From: Ancylostoma caninum
Lineage: Eukaryota > Nematoda > Chromadorea > Rhabditida > Ancylostomatidae
Direction: 5' to 3'
DNA: 64,000 nucleotides
Assembly (NCBI GenBank): GCA_037903475.1
Contig: JBAJFG010000030.1
Coordinates: 248,001 to 312,000, forward strand
Below the pieces are notes generated by a model, which was not told where the DNA came from, searched no databases, and saw only the letters and a program-made list of their open reading frames with translations. Positions 49,381 to 61,203 of the stretch are shown here, one piece after another. The translations under genes were made by a program, and so were the position numbers. Numbering within the stretch: position 1 is the first letter of the stretch; each line of letters opens with the position of its first letter.

Positions 49381-49890
49381 TTAGGAGAGCGCTCGGTTTT
49401 GAAGGAAAAAAGAAGCTTTTCTTGCGACAGCAGCTAAGTCAAGCTCACCTATAGAGATGTAGGAATTTTCCTTTCTGCCGTGAAGTTCGTCAAAGACGCA
49501 AAATCTCTGGAGCTTTTCAGTGTTGCACTCGAAGATACTCCAAGAAGTTTTGTTTGCAACAGAAAAGGTATCAGTGTTGACGGCGAATAGGCCACTTGCA
49601 ATCTGCGGACAATATCGTTTTGTTGTAATGTCAATAAAGCATTGGTTATGCAGAAGGGACTTGAGTAGTTGAGCAAAAGCATTGGTATTTGCACCAGCGA
49701 GGTGTTTGAGTCCGAAAGCATTGCTAATTAACTGCACTGAAGGAGGAATTGCTGTAGGACCTTGATTGTTGTATCCTTAAAATGGTCTAGGAGGTCTATC
49801 TACTGTTGATCGTCTGTGATCAATTCTGCTATGTTCTGGAACCTCACCTCTCCGGGTATAGAAACCCTGTCATTGTCGCTGTATGTATTT
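49381..49890 (-). pseudogene. broken ORF of unknown family
   Basis: The minus strand reads MDANTYSDNDRVSIPGEVRF from 49896, reaches a stop after 32 codons, and another frame stays open from about 49777 to 49381 (contains KHLAGANTNAFAQLL, DELHGRKENSYISIGELDL). The two pieces overlap in a way that suggests frameshifts plus stops in one former gene. No family recognised. A second frame (49721-49449) is also open, so chance cannot be excluded. Confidence 0.25.
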
Positions 49891-49934
49891 GCATCCATAG
49901 TCTCGCTTCGTATCCGCTCGCATGTGCTACTATC

Positions 49935-51197
49935 CTGGGGCCGTAGTAATTGCGCTATAACTGCCGGTTAACCAGAAGGTTGAACTGGCAGTTATACACT
50001 TTATAACCAGGAACCATTACTATCTTGAAATAGTCTGAAAGAAATGGATTTCGTCTTGGTTTTAATAACCGTGATATAACCGGCAGGTTATACCAAAGTT
50101 TGTATGCTGGTCTCGAGCGCTGCAAAACCGTCGGCTTGTTGGATCGCAAAGGCACTGCCATATCGATATTGATAGAGCGCGCGCAGAGTGCGCGCAAATG
50201 TCTCAGACGCAGACAACGGGACATCCCGGTTATTAAAAAGTCCTCCAGAGGACTTTTTAGATCACGGTTATACAAGTGTGTAAGTGGCATTGCAGCATGA
50301 TTGTGCGTTAAAATTTGGGCTTTCCTAACTATGCATTGTAACCGTAAAGCCGATATTTTAAATATTTAGGAAAATTAAGCAGTTTCCTTCCGTTTTAAGT
50401 TCCAAATTATTCTTTTTGCATTTAAAACAACCGAATAGCTCTACCAATGCATTCGGTCTCATTTCACAGCTGCGAGAAGTTAATGAAACAGACTGAAATG
50501 AAACCTACATGGTTTGAAGGTTTGACTAACAAGGTTCTACATCATGTACACCAGTAATTGGCCAGTCGCTATTATAATTCACGGTTATGAGGCGCCTCCA
50601 CCGAAAAAGACAAGTTGCTGTGTGGTAGGGTGGGTAAGATGATAGGATGTGATCGAGAGGATACGGGGTTCAAATCCTGCCGGTATCCGTAGTTTTGCAT
50701 TTCTGCGTTTGCGCCGTTAACACGACTGAAATGACCAAAAAGGTTCGAACACATTAGTTATGCACGTAATTCTGCACTATCTGCGAAATAGTTGCAATAT
50801 TAGGAATGTAGTTCAAATCCGATGCGCTACTGCTTCAGAATTGTAAAATGAACATCCTTTCATTCGAAACAGGAAAAGGATTAATCGTGGAGAACATCTC
50901 CTAACAGCGGCGAGGTGTACACCATTGAATTCTTTCGTCATTGCCTGGGTTTGAAATAGTATGCCGATGAATACTGTGGCTCAGTGCGATGACTGTTGCC
51001 ATGCACGCAAGTCTTCGCGTTTCCTCGCTAAGGCCGTCTTTTGCAAATAAGTGGAAATGGAGCGGATGGTGTTCAAGTGATGACAAGTATTTGGTTATAT
51101 CTTGGTTATAAGTCGGTTAACCTCGAAAACCGACAGTTGTTCGAGGCCACAACTTTCTCCATAACCGTCGGTTCCAGCGCAATTACTACGACCCCTG
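49935..51197. mobile_element. 1.26-kb TIR DNA transposon, non-autonomous, superfamily uncertain
   Basis: Left end CTGGGGCCGTAGTAATTGCG and right end (other strand) CAGGGGTCGTAGTAATTGCG, matching over about 37 bp. Many copies of CGGTTA/TAACCG lie near both ends (49962, 50063, 50077, 50228, 50265 and 51110-51170), a typical subterminal arrangement. The CAGGGG start suggests hAT, but no convincing 8-bp target duplication is visible. The interior ORFs are not recognised. Confidence 0.55.
50620..50690 (+). repeat. tRNA-like Pol III box pair (SINE-like)
   Basis: A-box-like TGGTAGGGTGGG at 50623 and B box GGTTCAAATCC at 50667-50677, about 44 bp apart. The B box sits in a hairpin GGATACGG/CCGGTATCC rather than a normal T arm, so this is not a functional tRNA. 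It lies inside the 1.26-kb TIR element. Confidence 0.35.
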
Positions 51198-54100
51198 GTT
51201 TTTCTAATAAATTGTTCATCTACTACTACCGGGCAACTTTGAATTGCATGAAAAGGTAGTAGCGACTTTGCGACCAATTGTTAGTTCGAAGAATCATAAA
51301 CATCCGCAGCCTTCACTTCCATACATGATTTCAAATTTTTTGTGGTCTCATGTGAGATCACTCTGAAGGTTGTCAAGAATCAAGTTCTCCTTGGGGTAAT
51401 TGAATTCAAGAGCTTGATTAAGTGACTACAAGAAATTACCGACGGAGAGAGTCAGCGTATAAAATGAAAATTCATATCTTGGCATAAAGCGATGCCTTAC
51501 ATATTTAACGATTTCACGAAGGAAAAATGATTTCACCTCCCACTTGCCTCATATCCCACATCTTGGATCGTTCACTTTCGGACTATCCTGCGTAATACAC
51601 GTTTTTTAAAGCAGCTGAAAGCAGACATGAGGAAATGTTCAATAGAAATGAGCATTGTGCAAAGTGTGTACGCTACGGTCTGGTGAATTTCCTTTCTTTG
51701 GAAGAAGCCTCTTGCAAGGACAGACGGCCTGTTATTGCTCCTAGCCGCTATAATTAGCGAAAAAGTGTTGCAGTCTTTGCAGGATGCATCTTGGGGAGAT
51801 ACCAAAGTCAGTTCCTTGTTCCCCAAGAGCAAGACATATACACAAGTTAGACATGCACAAGTTATTCATAAGAAGCAGGAACTCACTAGCGTTCAGAGGT
51901 GATTTTAAAAAAGAGGAAAAAGAGGAAGATCCAAGAGCTTCGACAAGTGGGATTATTGAAGAACTGCTGAAAGGAAGGCATGGTGGAATTACACAGTTGG
52001 GAAGTTCTAAAAGCGATCCTAGGTTGTATAGGTATAGCGTACACGGGGTGTCATCTAGTATTCATGTACAAGATACTACCGGTTTCTAAAACAGCATTAA
52101 CTGCAACCATGTTGAGCATCTGAACTAAAAACCACTGATTCCAACCGCAAATATTCACCCTTCTGAATCTGAACCTGAAACCGTAGGTACCTGACGCCGG
52201 AACCCATGTCATTTTGCCAGTTAAGAGAGAAAATTCTGGGAACCAAGAAGTAGAACAAAGCGCAATCGTGAACGAGAGGCTCTGCGGTCATCTCGTTCTC
52301 CGAGCAATGCCCCGCCTACTCTTTCCAAACAAAAAGCTGCAGCAAGAAGGTTACCGAAGTTCCGCGCGACATTTCACATGGTCCTATGAGGTAACGCTAG
52401 TGCTTACGCCTACGCTTACGCAGGCGTTGGTTGCGATGCGAGATCGGACTCTGGAGATCTGTAGGTATTCTTAAGAAGAAATGGAGGTTTTTCCACGGTG
52501 CATCGTGGATATAGTGTAACTTCCCATACTCTAAAGGGTTTTCTGCATGGTACATCTTGGTTTCCACCATATCTAATTGTTTGAGACTTCAATATTGTCC
52601 TTATTTGGCACAATGTAGGATCCGTAAGGCCCCGAAATCCTCCTGCCCTCATAAAGAGTGCAAATTACTATCGAGTGCATTTAGTAGTCCCGAATAGAGA
52701 CCCGTGGACAAGACTGGAAACCATATCATGCGAATGTTGGATTAAGCTAATTTTATCGTGAACAATAGCTAGTTTTCTGAACGATCTCGTTTTACGTCTG
52801 TACAGCCGTGAAAAAGCCTTCGGGTTGCAATTCTTCTAGCACGTAGGATAATTTTTCGCGAGATTCGTACTAGATTCTCTAAGAAGCGAGAAATCTAGGC
52901 ACCTTGTGAACCTACCTGGGCAAGGACGTATATGGTGGTAAGGGCTGGATTAACGGTAACAATCTCTACGCTTTTTTTGGAGACTTTCCCATGGAGATCA
53001 GTTTTGAACGAGTTTCTCTATATAGAAGGCACCCAAAAAATTACTAGTGCGGCAACACTTTGATGTTAGAACCGTACAATGACTTACCATAAGCTGATGT
53101 TTCCGTGACTGCAGGTGCGTCCTCCACTAAATGGTGGTTCCTGAACAATTTCCGAAACATTCTTCGTTAACGGGGGCGAAAGCTCTCAGAAACTGAAAGA
53201 CACCCTCGCATGATTCCCGTGGAGGGAACTAAAACTCTCTTTTGTGACAGGGTTCCATTACAACAAATTTTTGAGAGGCCTAGTTTTTGATGTGAACCGA
53301 GTAATTTTTGTACACCAACGCTAACCACGCAGAGAACTCAATACGTCTGAAGAGTGTCTATTTGGAATAGTATAAGTATTTGAGATTAAAATTAAAAAGA
53401 TTAAGTCCGCGAAATCGTGATTGGACGATATTACTCTGCACAGCTGCAGCAGCATGTTCCGCGTTTGGGCTACCCAACACCCTAATCAGGTTGTTCGTAA
53501 GAGGTCCCTTGTTCATGGTTTCATTGAATTTAAGGTAGGTGCGCGAGTAATTTTCGGTCACCCTGCAAGTTAGTCTCGAATTTGTTTGCACGGAACACAT
53601 TCTTTTTTTGGAATTTAGAGCCGTTCGAAATTTTGAAACACTTTACTTTTAGTTTGAACTTCTAAGCTCACGGAAACCAGCTACGTCGCTCCACTGAATT
53701 TCCTGCACTTTTACTTTTGTTACAACCACATCAGTAGTGAAGATTTAGCACAAGCTACCAGATGCAGTATTCGGGCTTGTGGAAATTTCTCCGCAGGAAA
53801 ATTTATAGGGAGTTGGAACAACACCTGCATATCTGTCTCTGAGGATTACAGAATGATATCTTCGTAGTTCTGGGCGGCGCAAGAAGACCTAGCTTCAAAA
53901 ATTATGCGTTGTGTATGGTGGAAATGCTTCAGGTAAACATGCATACCTACTACATGGTTCGTAGATTTGGATAATAGTTTCTACTTCTGCAAAGAGGACA
54001 AAAATGCTATTATATATTAAAGACATATCAGAGAAAGCCTCTCCGATAAAAGATATCTGCACATCTGAGCAGTGCGAGGTCGAAGAACAGCAGGGCGAAG

Positions 54101-55982
54101 CCATAGATGCGTGTTTATTAATGATGAGTATAGAATTATCGGCGATACATAGGCGCCTCAGACTTAGTTACCACATATTATACTCGAGACACAGCGGATA
54201 ATCATGTGCCTTCATATCTTAGTGTGACGAAAGCAGTCTCTAAACTTAGTGTTTGATATGCTGCAAACCATACTGGGTGGCCTTTTTTAGCAAGCATGTG
54301 CTCATAGATGTCAAAACGAACCGCGTATGGGGACAAATGATTTTCCCAAAAACTCACTGCTCAAAATTAGAGTAAAGGGTGTGAGGAACAGAAATGGACC
54401 AACAACTAAAATTCACGATGGCTGGGATTCATGAGAATTTATACCTGCGAACTAGCGGTGATAGCACCTGGAAAGATAGCCCTATAACGGCACTAGACCT
54501 GATAAACGGCAGCTATTGCAATAATCCCCATGACTTTTGTGGATACCGAAAAATTTTATGGTCCAATAACCCAGCCGCCTTGCAGCCGATTGAAAGCAAA
54601 AACTCGCAATCTTCTCCAGTGACTCAAAATTACAAAGTAAAAAGGTGGATTAAAAGTTTTACGCTGCAGACGAAGAGTTCAGATAGGAAAAGAAATGCAG
54701 GCCATGAAATTAAGACGAAGGTGGGGAAGGAGAATTGTACATAGTAAAGTGGAGGATATGAGATTTTTAACATGAAATGGACTGCAATAATAATAATAAC
54801 ATTAATATTAATATGTATGTATTTTCTCTGCTACTGTGTTGTCATAACATTTTTCAAAGTCATTATTGATAACAAGCAATGGATATCAGAATGACTTTCA
54901 AAAATCCTGTGTCAAAGAAAAAAAACGTGCCGTTATGAAGTTCCCCAACAGTCGTCATAAACATAGACATTTTCTCTGGACAAGTAGCACGCACGTAAAC
55001 ACAGGCCTGAAAAATATGGCCTTTACACAAAATACTGTGAAAAGTGACGAGCGAAAGCATGCGTCAAAGCCAAGAGGAGAACAAACGGGACAGGCGAGGT
55101 GTCAGAAAGGCATCAACAGTTTGAAAAATCAGACTTGGAGCCTCTGAGCGTTCATAACCAATCAATGATGAATCCAAAAAAACATCTCCTCTATTTCAAA
55201 TTATCTATTAAACAGACATACATATCGCATTCCCTTTAATACTAGCCTCACTCAAATGGTCAAGAAGCAATAGGAAGGAAGGAAAAAGGAGAGTAAAGGC
55301 TATAAACTGCTCAGCACACGTATCTCAGAGCGCAAGCCTATGGCTTTTCCAAGCACTCGTGCGTGAGGCAGGGGGGGGGGGGAGTCAGTAATCCGGAACG
55401 AAAACAAAGAGATATTCCAAAACACCAAAATATGGATGTACTTGTCCTCCTCCTAGAACAGCGAACACAGATGTCCGTAACAGAAAGGTTCTATTGGACC
55501 TTATTTGCTAGACTTTCCAAAACCATGAATCGTAAAACTTAGAAAACTAGCGAGGATGGCCGCAATTCGTAATTCGTAAATAGTATATCGTATCGTACAT
55601 CTCTGTCAGCGAGAACAGCGAAACGCGAAAAGTAAGACTAGTGGAAACACTAGCTGGGAATACTAAACTTTCACAACAGTGGCGAGTAACTTTAGCTTTT
55701 TCCATGGCCGAAAATATTTGTGCCAATTAAAAAGGAAAGAAGACTTTGAAATTAAAAGGAAGATGCGCAGAACTTGACGAGAAACAAGTAGTCCATTAAC
55801 TACTGGTAAAATAATGCTTCTAATGAATGCTCTGTCCACAACGCATATGTAGTGGACAGCAGTATAATACATGTAGCATTTTGATAGCATCTTCTGAATA
55901 TCACTTCACCTGTGAAAGCTCATTGGCCCAAGGTAAGAAGCTATTGCTTTAGATGGTTGCTAAACTAGGACTTTTCACCTTC
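51198..55982. other. no gene identified
   Basis: Several plus-strand ORFs of 65-116 codons (51784, 52214, 54004, 54394) and a 40-codon ORF with one hydrophobic segment (54772-54894, starts MKWTAIIIITLILICMYF). None is longer than chance predicts or recognisable. A 12-G run at 55371. Confidence 0.4.
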
Positions 55983-56622
55983 TTAAAGGCAGCGTCCCAC
56001 GTCAAGATCGTTTTTGAGATTTAAACGTTGAAAGGATCTCCAGCAGCTGGTGATGACAACGGTATACGTGATTCCATGCAAGACTGCTGAAAAACCCCAT
56101 TTCCAAGCCCCAATTTTTAAGGAGCCTTTGGGCGAAGCAGGGGGCGGAGCTAAGAAACTTTCCGGATAATTCACTCCAGGAAGCGCATCTCCTGAGGAAC
56201 TTCGCATTCCTCGTGAGAGTTCCTCATCAACTCCCTAACAGAATAAAAAATGTCTTCCATGTATGACCAGCAAAGGAGTTCACGGTTCGGGAACCAAGCA
56301 AATCCGCCTTGGCTCTGTGCGGGATTGCAGGGATTCTACCCAACGTACTCCCTTGCTCGCCGCAAGTGGGGCGCAGTTTCTACTTATTTAAGTAGTTGAT
56401 GGGTAACTCTCACGAGGAATATAATTTTTCTCAAGAGTAAATTATTCGGAAAGTTTCTTAGCTCTGCCCCCGGCTCCGCCAAAAGGCTCCTTAAAAATGG
56501 GGCTCGGAAATGGGGTTTTCCGCAGTTTTGCATGGAATCACGTATAGCATTGCACCAGCTCCTGAACATTCTTTTAACGTGGAAATCTCAAAAACGATCT
56601 TGAGGTGGGACGCTGCCTTTAT
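55983..56622. mobile_element. 640-bp foldback element, TTAAAGG family
   Basis: Arms of about 230-260 bp (55983-56241 and 56390-56622) pair through TTAAAGGCAGCGTCCCAC, GATTCCATGCAAGACTGC, AAGGAGCC and CCTCGTGAGAGTT; about 150 bp in the middle is unpaired. Related to 23978-24330. It ends 14 bp before the mariner element. Confidence 0.75.
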
Positions 56623-56636
56623 TCTTCGGCAATATA

Positions 56637-57829
56637 TTGGGTTGTTCGATAATTTACGCTGTTTTTTTTCATATTTTTCAGAGCAAATTCGCTTATATCG
56701 ACAACAAACATTAATCAATGACATGTATGTTGGTCATTTTGTTGGATCTGAACCTTTTGCCGTCTTTTGGTAAGTCGAAAAATTCCACATTTGCAGAAGT
56801 CTTGGTATTTAGAAGCGAAAAACTTGTCCAACTCATTTTTAACAGCCTGATTGGAATCGAAAGCTTTACCATTCAAGTGATTATCTGATGGTGCCAAGTC
56901 AGGGCTATAGGGTGGATGTGGTATCAGTTCCCAATTGAATTCTGTTAATTTTTGACAGGTTATCAAACGGGTGTGGGGTATTGCGCTTTTATGATGGGAC
57001 ATCACCCCTTTGCCATTGGCCAGTTCAGGTTGTTTTTTTTTCTGATTTCTTCGTTCAGTTTCGATAGTTGGCGACAGCAGACATTTGAATCAATATTTGT
57101 TCCTTGGAAGCAACTCAAAGTAGACTATACCATTGCAGTCCCACCACACAGGAAGCATAATCTTTTTTGGTGAATATTGGCATTGCATGTCGATTGATGG
57201 GGATCATTTTGCATGGCTTGTAATCGTTTTCAGACTACGTTATCGTGAACAATCCTTTTTTCTTCACCCGTGGTGAGTATTTTTAGAAATGTGTCGTTTT
57301 GGTTACGATTTAGCAGAGAGTCGCATATGTTAATGTGTTTGGTGAGGTGAGTTTCCTCTAATTTGTGAGGAACCCAAATATCCAGTTTGTTTAGGTAAGC
57401 AATTTGTTGTAAGTGCAAGTAAACGGAGTTCGATATGTCAGGCTTTTCTGCCATCTCTCGAGTTATCATACGCAGGTTAGCTTCGATTAACTAATTTATT
57501 TTATCAGTAGTAGTTGGACGCACAGTATTTGGTGCATCTTGCACGTTAAAATTTCCAGGACGAAGGAGAGCAAACTAACGCTAACTAACTTCGCATAATT
57601 CTTCCAAACTTGCACCGCATTTTTGCCCTTTCGGAAGTAGAATGATAAAAAATGCAAATAATGCTCTCTTTGATTGCCCATTTTCAACTTAATTTTCAAC
57701 CAATTTGTTTTTTCCTAATGACGCTCAGTTTTTGATTGAAGGCTGTCGAGAGTAATCTTCAGAACGGTGTATAATAATGTAAACCATGCACCTGTAGGAA
57801 AAAAACGACATTAATTATCGAACAACCAA
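56637..57829 (-). mobile_element. mariner element, near full length, transposase inactive
   Basis: 1193 bp flanked by TA on both sides. TIRs: TTGGGTTGTTCGATAATTTA at 56637 and, on the other strand from 57829, TTGGTTGTTCGATAATTAAT. The transposase is on the minus strand in fragments: an N-terminal HTH-like block (57699-57496, with FRKGKNAVQVWKN), a middle block (57469-57230, PDISNSVYLHLQQIAYLNK then TTGEEKRIVHDN) and the C-terminus (57005-56715, ELIPHPPYSPDLAPSDNH then ELDKFFASK). The first catalytic Asp of the mariner TGDEKW motif is Glu, and the HDNARPH block is changed, so it is dead even apart from frameshifts. Confidence 0.9.
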
Positions 57830-58845
57830 TAATTCTTTATTTCTCCCGTGTGATTTTTTGGATCTACGATTTCTGTTCTGCTGCGAGAACAGCAGGTGCG
57901 TGCAGACAGCCAAGCAACGCATACGCTCATTTTCTCGATAGCTGTTTCAAAGATGAAAAAATCGCAAACATATGGAGTGATTCATTCAGCGTGAGAAAAA
58001 GTGAAATTCTATTAGGAACCAGTTAATACATTCATCCATGCTGCACCTGCGCTACTTTCTGAAAAAGTGGCTAACAGGGATTATGAAAGGCATTAAAGAG
58101 AATGTTCTGAAATACATCACGGAAATTTTCTAGGAAAACTTAGAATTGCGTCATTCATTTAGTCTGTAAAAGACAGAAGAGGCAAATTTTCATCTATTCC
58201 ATACCTAGTTTTTAATTTTCGAATGGTACTAGTTCCTCCCACTAAGGCAGGATACTAGACCACAGAGCATCTATTCTATCGCTCATGAATGGCTTTCAAA
58301 CAATATGGGAGAAACGACCCAATAAATGGAAAAGCTCTACGTTTTACAGCAGTTACCATGGACAGACGCCAATGGTTATCCATAGAATAACGGAGGAATA
58401 CTCATTTTGTGCGAAAGAAACGCATAACGCTGTTTCACACTTGTGTTTCGCCCATTGAGCGGTGGAAATAGGGCAGGTTACAAGAAAAAAATTTGCGCTG
58501 CATAGCGGAGGAGTTGCTGCTTCAGAGAATTCACAGAAATTTACCACGCGCACTCATCAGGCCCCGGTAAAACAGTGCTTAGAAGATCGTTTTTCCAGGT
58601 TCTTTCCTTGGAAGAACATGTCATTTTTGAGTGGGAGAGGCCGTTCTTCAGCACGGCGAGCGAAAAACATTGATTCATCCTACAGCTAGCCATCTATGGA
58701 GAAATATTCTCAAATAAGCTCAATCGTCTGCTCTTGTAAACATGCCATGCTTGAGCAACTAAAGAAGCAGTTTGAGAGAATTCAAAATGCCACAAAATGT
58801 AACATTGAAGAATGTTTATAGGAACTAATGGTCTTTTGTAAAATA
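57830..58845. other. no gene seen
   Basis: Unique-looking DNA with a small CTGTTCTGC/GAGAACAGC hairpin at 57874. Confidence 0.45.
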
Positions 58846-59373
58846 CAGAGTGGGCTATAAATACGGTAACACAGAAAATTGTACGCAGAAAAAGCATCTA
58901 TATGTAATTTGAAACGTAGTTGTAGGATTTATGTTTACTAGGTCACATCTAACATAAGGCAACCATTCACCTCGCGTTATCCCCTTTCAATTCCGATAGA
59001 GACCCAAATATGCTGAACGAAGTTGGTGACCGCGGCGCGCAGGTGGTGGTGGTTCAGCTCAGCCAATGTTTTTAGAGTGCTTGCTCAACTAATCCAAATT
59101 CTTTAGAGGTTATGAACAAGCCCTGGTGTCACGTATCACCGAAGCCTACTGACCCTACTGATTGAGATCCAAGCAAGTGGGTGGTCAATCGATGAAACCA
59201 ATAGGACCTAAAATATTATTTAGGCGTGTCTTAAATCAAGCATGACCTGTGAGCCGTAGCACTGTTCCAGTAAAACGTTACGAAAAGCCATCCCAACTGA
59301 GTTTAACCTCGAGGCAAAACAATTCTCTGCAAAGAAGAAACGAGCGTTGTTACCGTATTTATGGCCCACCCTG
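58846..59373. mobile_element. Tc1/mariner-derived MITE, 528 bp
   Basis: TA-flanked. TIRs CAGAGTGGGCTATAAATACG (left) and CAGGGTGGGCCATAAATACG (right, other strand), about 26 bp. The interior has no recognisable transposase; a 79-codon ORF crossing the right end is likely chance. Confidence 0.7.
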
Positions 59374-59940
59374 TATACAAATTTACGACACTGATCTGAA
59401 CTCGATAAACAAGTAAGTGGAAAGGAAACCTTAAGATCAAGACGGACATTATTTTTCACACTAATAGGGTTTTGAGGACTGAACTAGACCACAGGCGTGT
59501 AAATTTTCTAGGACAAGGACCAAACATCAGTCTAGTAAAAACGCTCTTCTTTGTTTTGGTAGAGTTCCTTACATGAGGTGAACGGATGTAATCGGAACCA
59601 AATCTCATCAACATTTCTTACGTAAGCGCGGCTGAGATAATTCGATAATTGGAGGAAAAAAACGACAGTGCCCTTTTCGAAAGTGTCCTTCTATGTGTAC
59701 TTATTACATTATATGTAGAACAAGAATAATTCAATAGAGGAGAAGCAAGTGCGAGAAGACAGCTGAAAGAAAGTGCACATACCCTCTGAAGGTCCTAGGT
59801 GAACTGAATTTCAGATAGCAAATCAGAAAGCTTGCTCGTAGAAATCCGAAGTGATATGAACACGAGATGTTGAGAAATGAACAAAGTAAAATATTGTGTT
59901 GTTAGTATTGGAACAGAGCACGAGGTTGCTAACAGCTTTT

Positions 59941-59980
59941 ACTGGCCAACGTTTCGGCGGGAACACCTTCTTCAGAGCCT
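59941..59980 (-). ncRNA. hammerhead-ribozyme-like motif, copy 4
   Basis: Minus strand: GGCT helix I strand, intact core CTGAAGA, bulged A, helix II GGTG-TTCC-CGCC, GAAA, ACGT palindrome, cleavage-type GTT, then GGCC helix I partner. Four helix I pairs, one of them G-T. No RT remnant was recognised next to it. Confidence 0.45.
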
Positions 59981-60103
59981 GCAGTGTTTGCGTCAAAATG
60001 TAATCTATCCCGACAAACGTCTTTTCCATCCCACAAAAGAAAATCTGAGGCCAGTTTTTAATCACACATAGAGCCTCATGAAACGATTGAAACACATCTC
60101 ATC

Positions 60104-60553
60104 TTGGTATTGCCGTGCATGGGACCCATCAATCTTGTATCTATTGGACGAAGCTATATGTTTGGCAAGTGCTCTAGACATGGACCTCTGCATCTTGACT
60201 GCAGACATCTACTGCTGTTGGAACATGTTCTTCACAACAGCCCTCTTCATCTGCTGAGGATGTGCGGAACGGTAGTGAACGATGGGGTTCTTGTTGCTAA
60301 CTTTTCTATACCATTTGGTAACGCGACCACCTCTACGAGTACGAACCTAGACATTTACGAAGTAAATATTGTTCCAATTACAAGAAAAGCTATGAACGCT
60401 CCTTGGAAAAAATACGAATGTAGTCTTACCGGGCTAGTTTATTTTAATTTGACAAATACGGCGGTGGCGGTTCAGAATATCTACTACAAATTAAAAATGA
60501 GGTTTTTTTTTGCAGAAATACTGCAAAAATTAAATATTACGAATGCGATGTAA
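60104..60553 (+). other. 149-codon ORF, unknown, may be chance
   Basis: Open frame just right of the hammerhead-like motif at 59.96 kb and left of the membrane-protein exon. The second half has several Asn-X-Thr/Ser sites and beta-rich composition (around NFSIPFGNATTSTSTN). No family is recognised, and about one ORF of this length is expected by chance in 64 kb of this composition. It could hold an exon of the gene whose last exon is at 60.9 kb, but no matching donor site was identified. Confidence 0.15.
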
Positions 60554-60895
60554 TTGTTCATAAGGATGGTTTTTAATTCAGAGATGATTACCCATGAAAC
60601 GTTAATGGAATTTATCCGTTTACTTTTGCTCCATGAAAGCTTCTGTCGTCACAAATAGGTAATTTTGGCATTTTCTTCCAAAGAATACGAGATGAAATAC
60701 TATCACTAACTTCTGTCTACCAATCACCCCAAAACAGAGAGATAGGTGTTTTTGCCTGGATTCTCCTCTTAACTGCAAATGGAATTTTTGGATGCCCTCT
60801 TCCATAAACTTTCATCTCTTTCTCATTTTATCGAGGGGAACTTCCAAACGGGGTGCAATCGCTATCCATGAATGAAAAGGATCTATTTTTTCTAG

Positions 60896-61016
60896 GTACA
60901 TACTGTGGGTACTATGGGCTCTCTTGCTTGTGAGCGTGGCCTACACATACATGAAGGCAGAAACGGGATACGGATTTGTGAACGCTATTTCGTACCCCGT
61001 GCTCTACCCAGATTAA
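60896..61016 (+). CDS. 3'-terminal coding exon of an unidentified membrane protein
   Basis: A pyrimidine-rich acceptor (ATTTTTTCTAG at 60885-60895) is followed by one nucleotide of a split codon and 39 codons ending in TAA at 61014-61016. The peptide starts YILWVLWALLLVSVAYTYMK, a single hydrophobic membrane-spanning segment, then has a short polar tail ending SYPVLYPD. Codon choice and composition look coding, unlike the flanking DNA. AATAAA follows at 61204-61209. I do not recognise the family, and the upstream exons were not found with confidence (they may lie more than 1 kb to the left). The gene converges on the TTR-like gene. An ORF could arise by chance, but the acceptor, TM segment, clean stop and poly(A) signal together argue for a real last exon. 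Confidence 0.5.
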
Positions 61017-61203
61017 CCCTCTATCACTTTTTAATCCCCTAATTACTTTTTGGTCACACTTAAACCAAATTTTTCACCGAAGATCTGTAGGTCTTATCGT
61101 TTGCCCTTTCGTTCGCTCGAGGAACGAACTAATGTACAGAGAACTTCTACAGCACCTTACATGTTTGCTGCCAGAAGTTGGAATCATCTGTGTCATCATC
61201 TCG

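Noticed and set aside
50667..50677. B box as part of a real tRNA gene
   Set aside because: The T arm and acceptor stem cannot be paired; the box lies in an unrelated hairpin.
54394..54894. Adjacent 116-codon ORF and 40-codon TM ORF, suggestive of a compact gene pair
   Set aside because: Lengths are within chance expectation, no family is recognised, and they are in an otherwise gene-free stretch.
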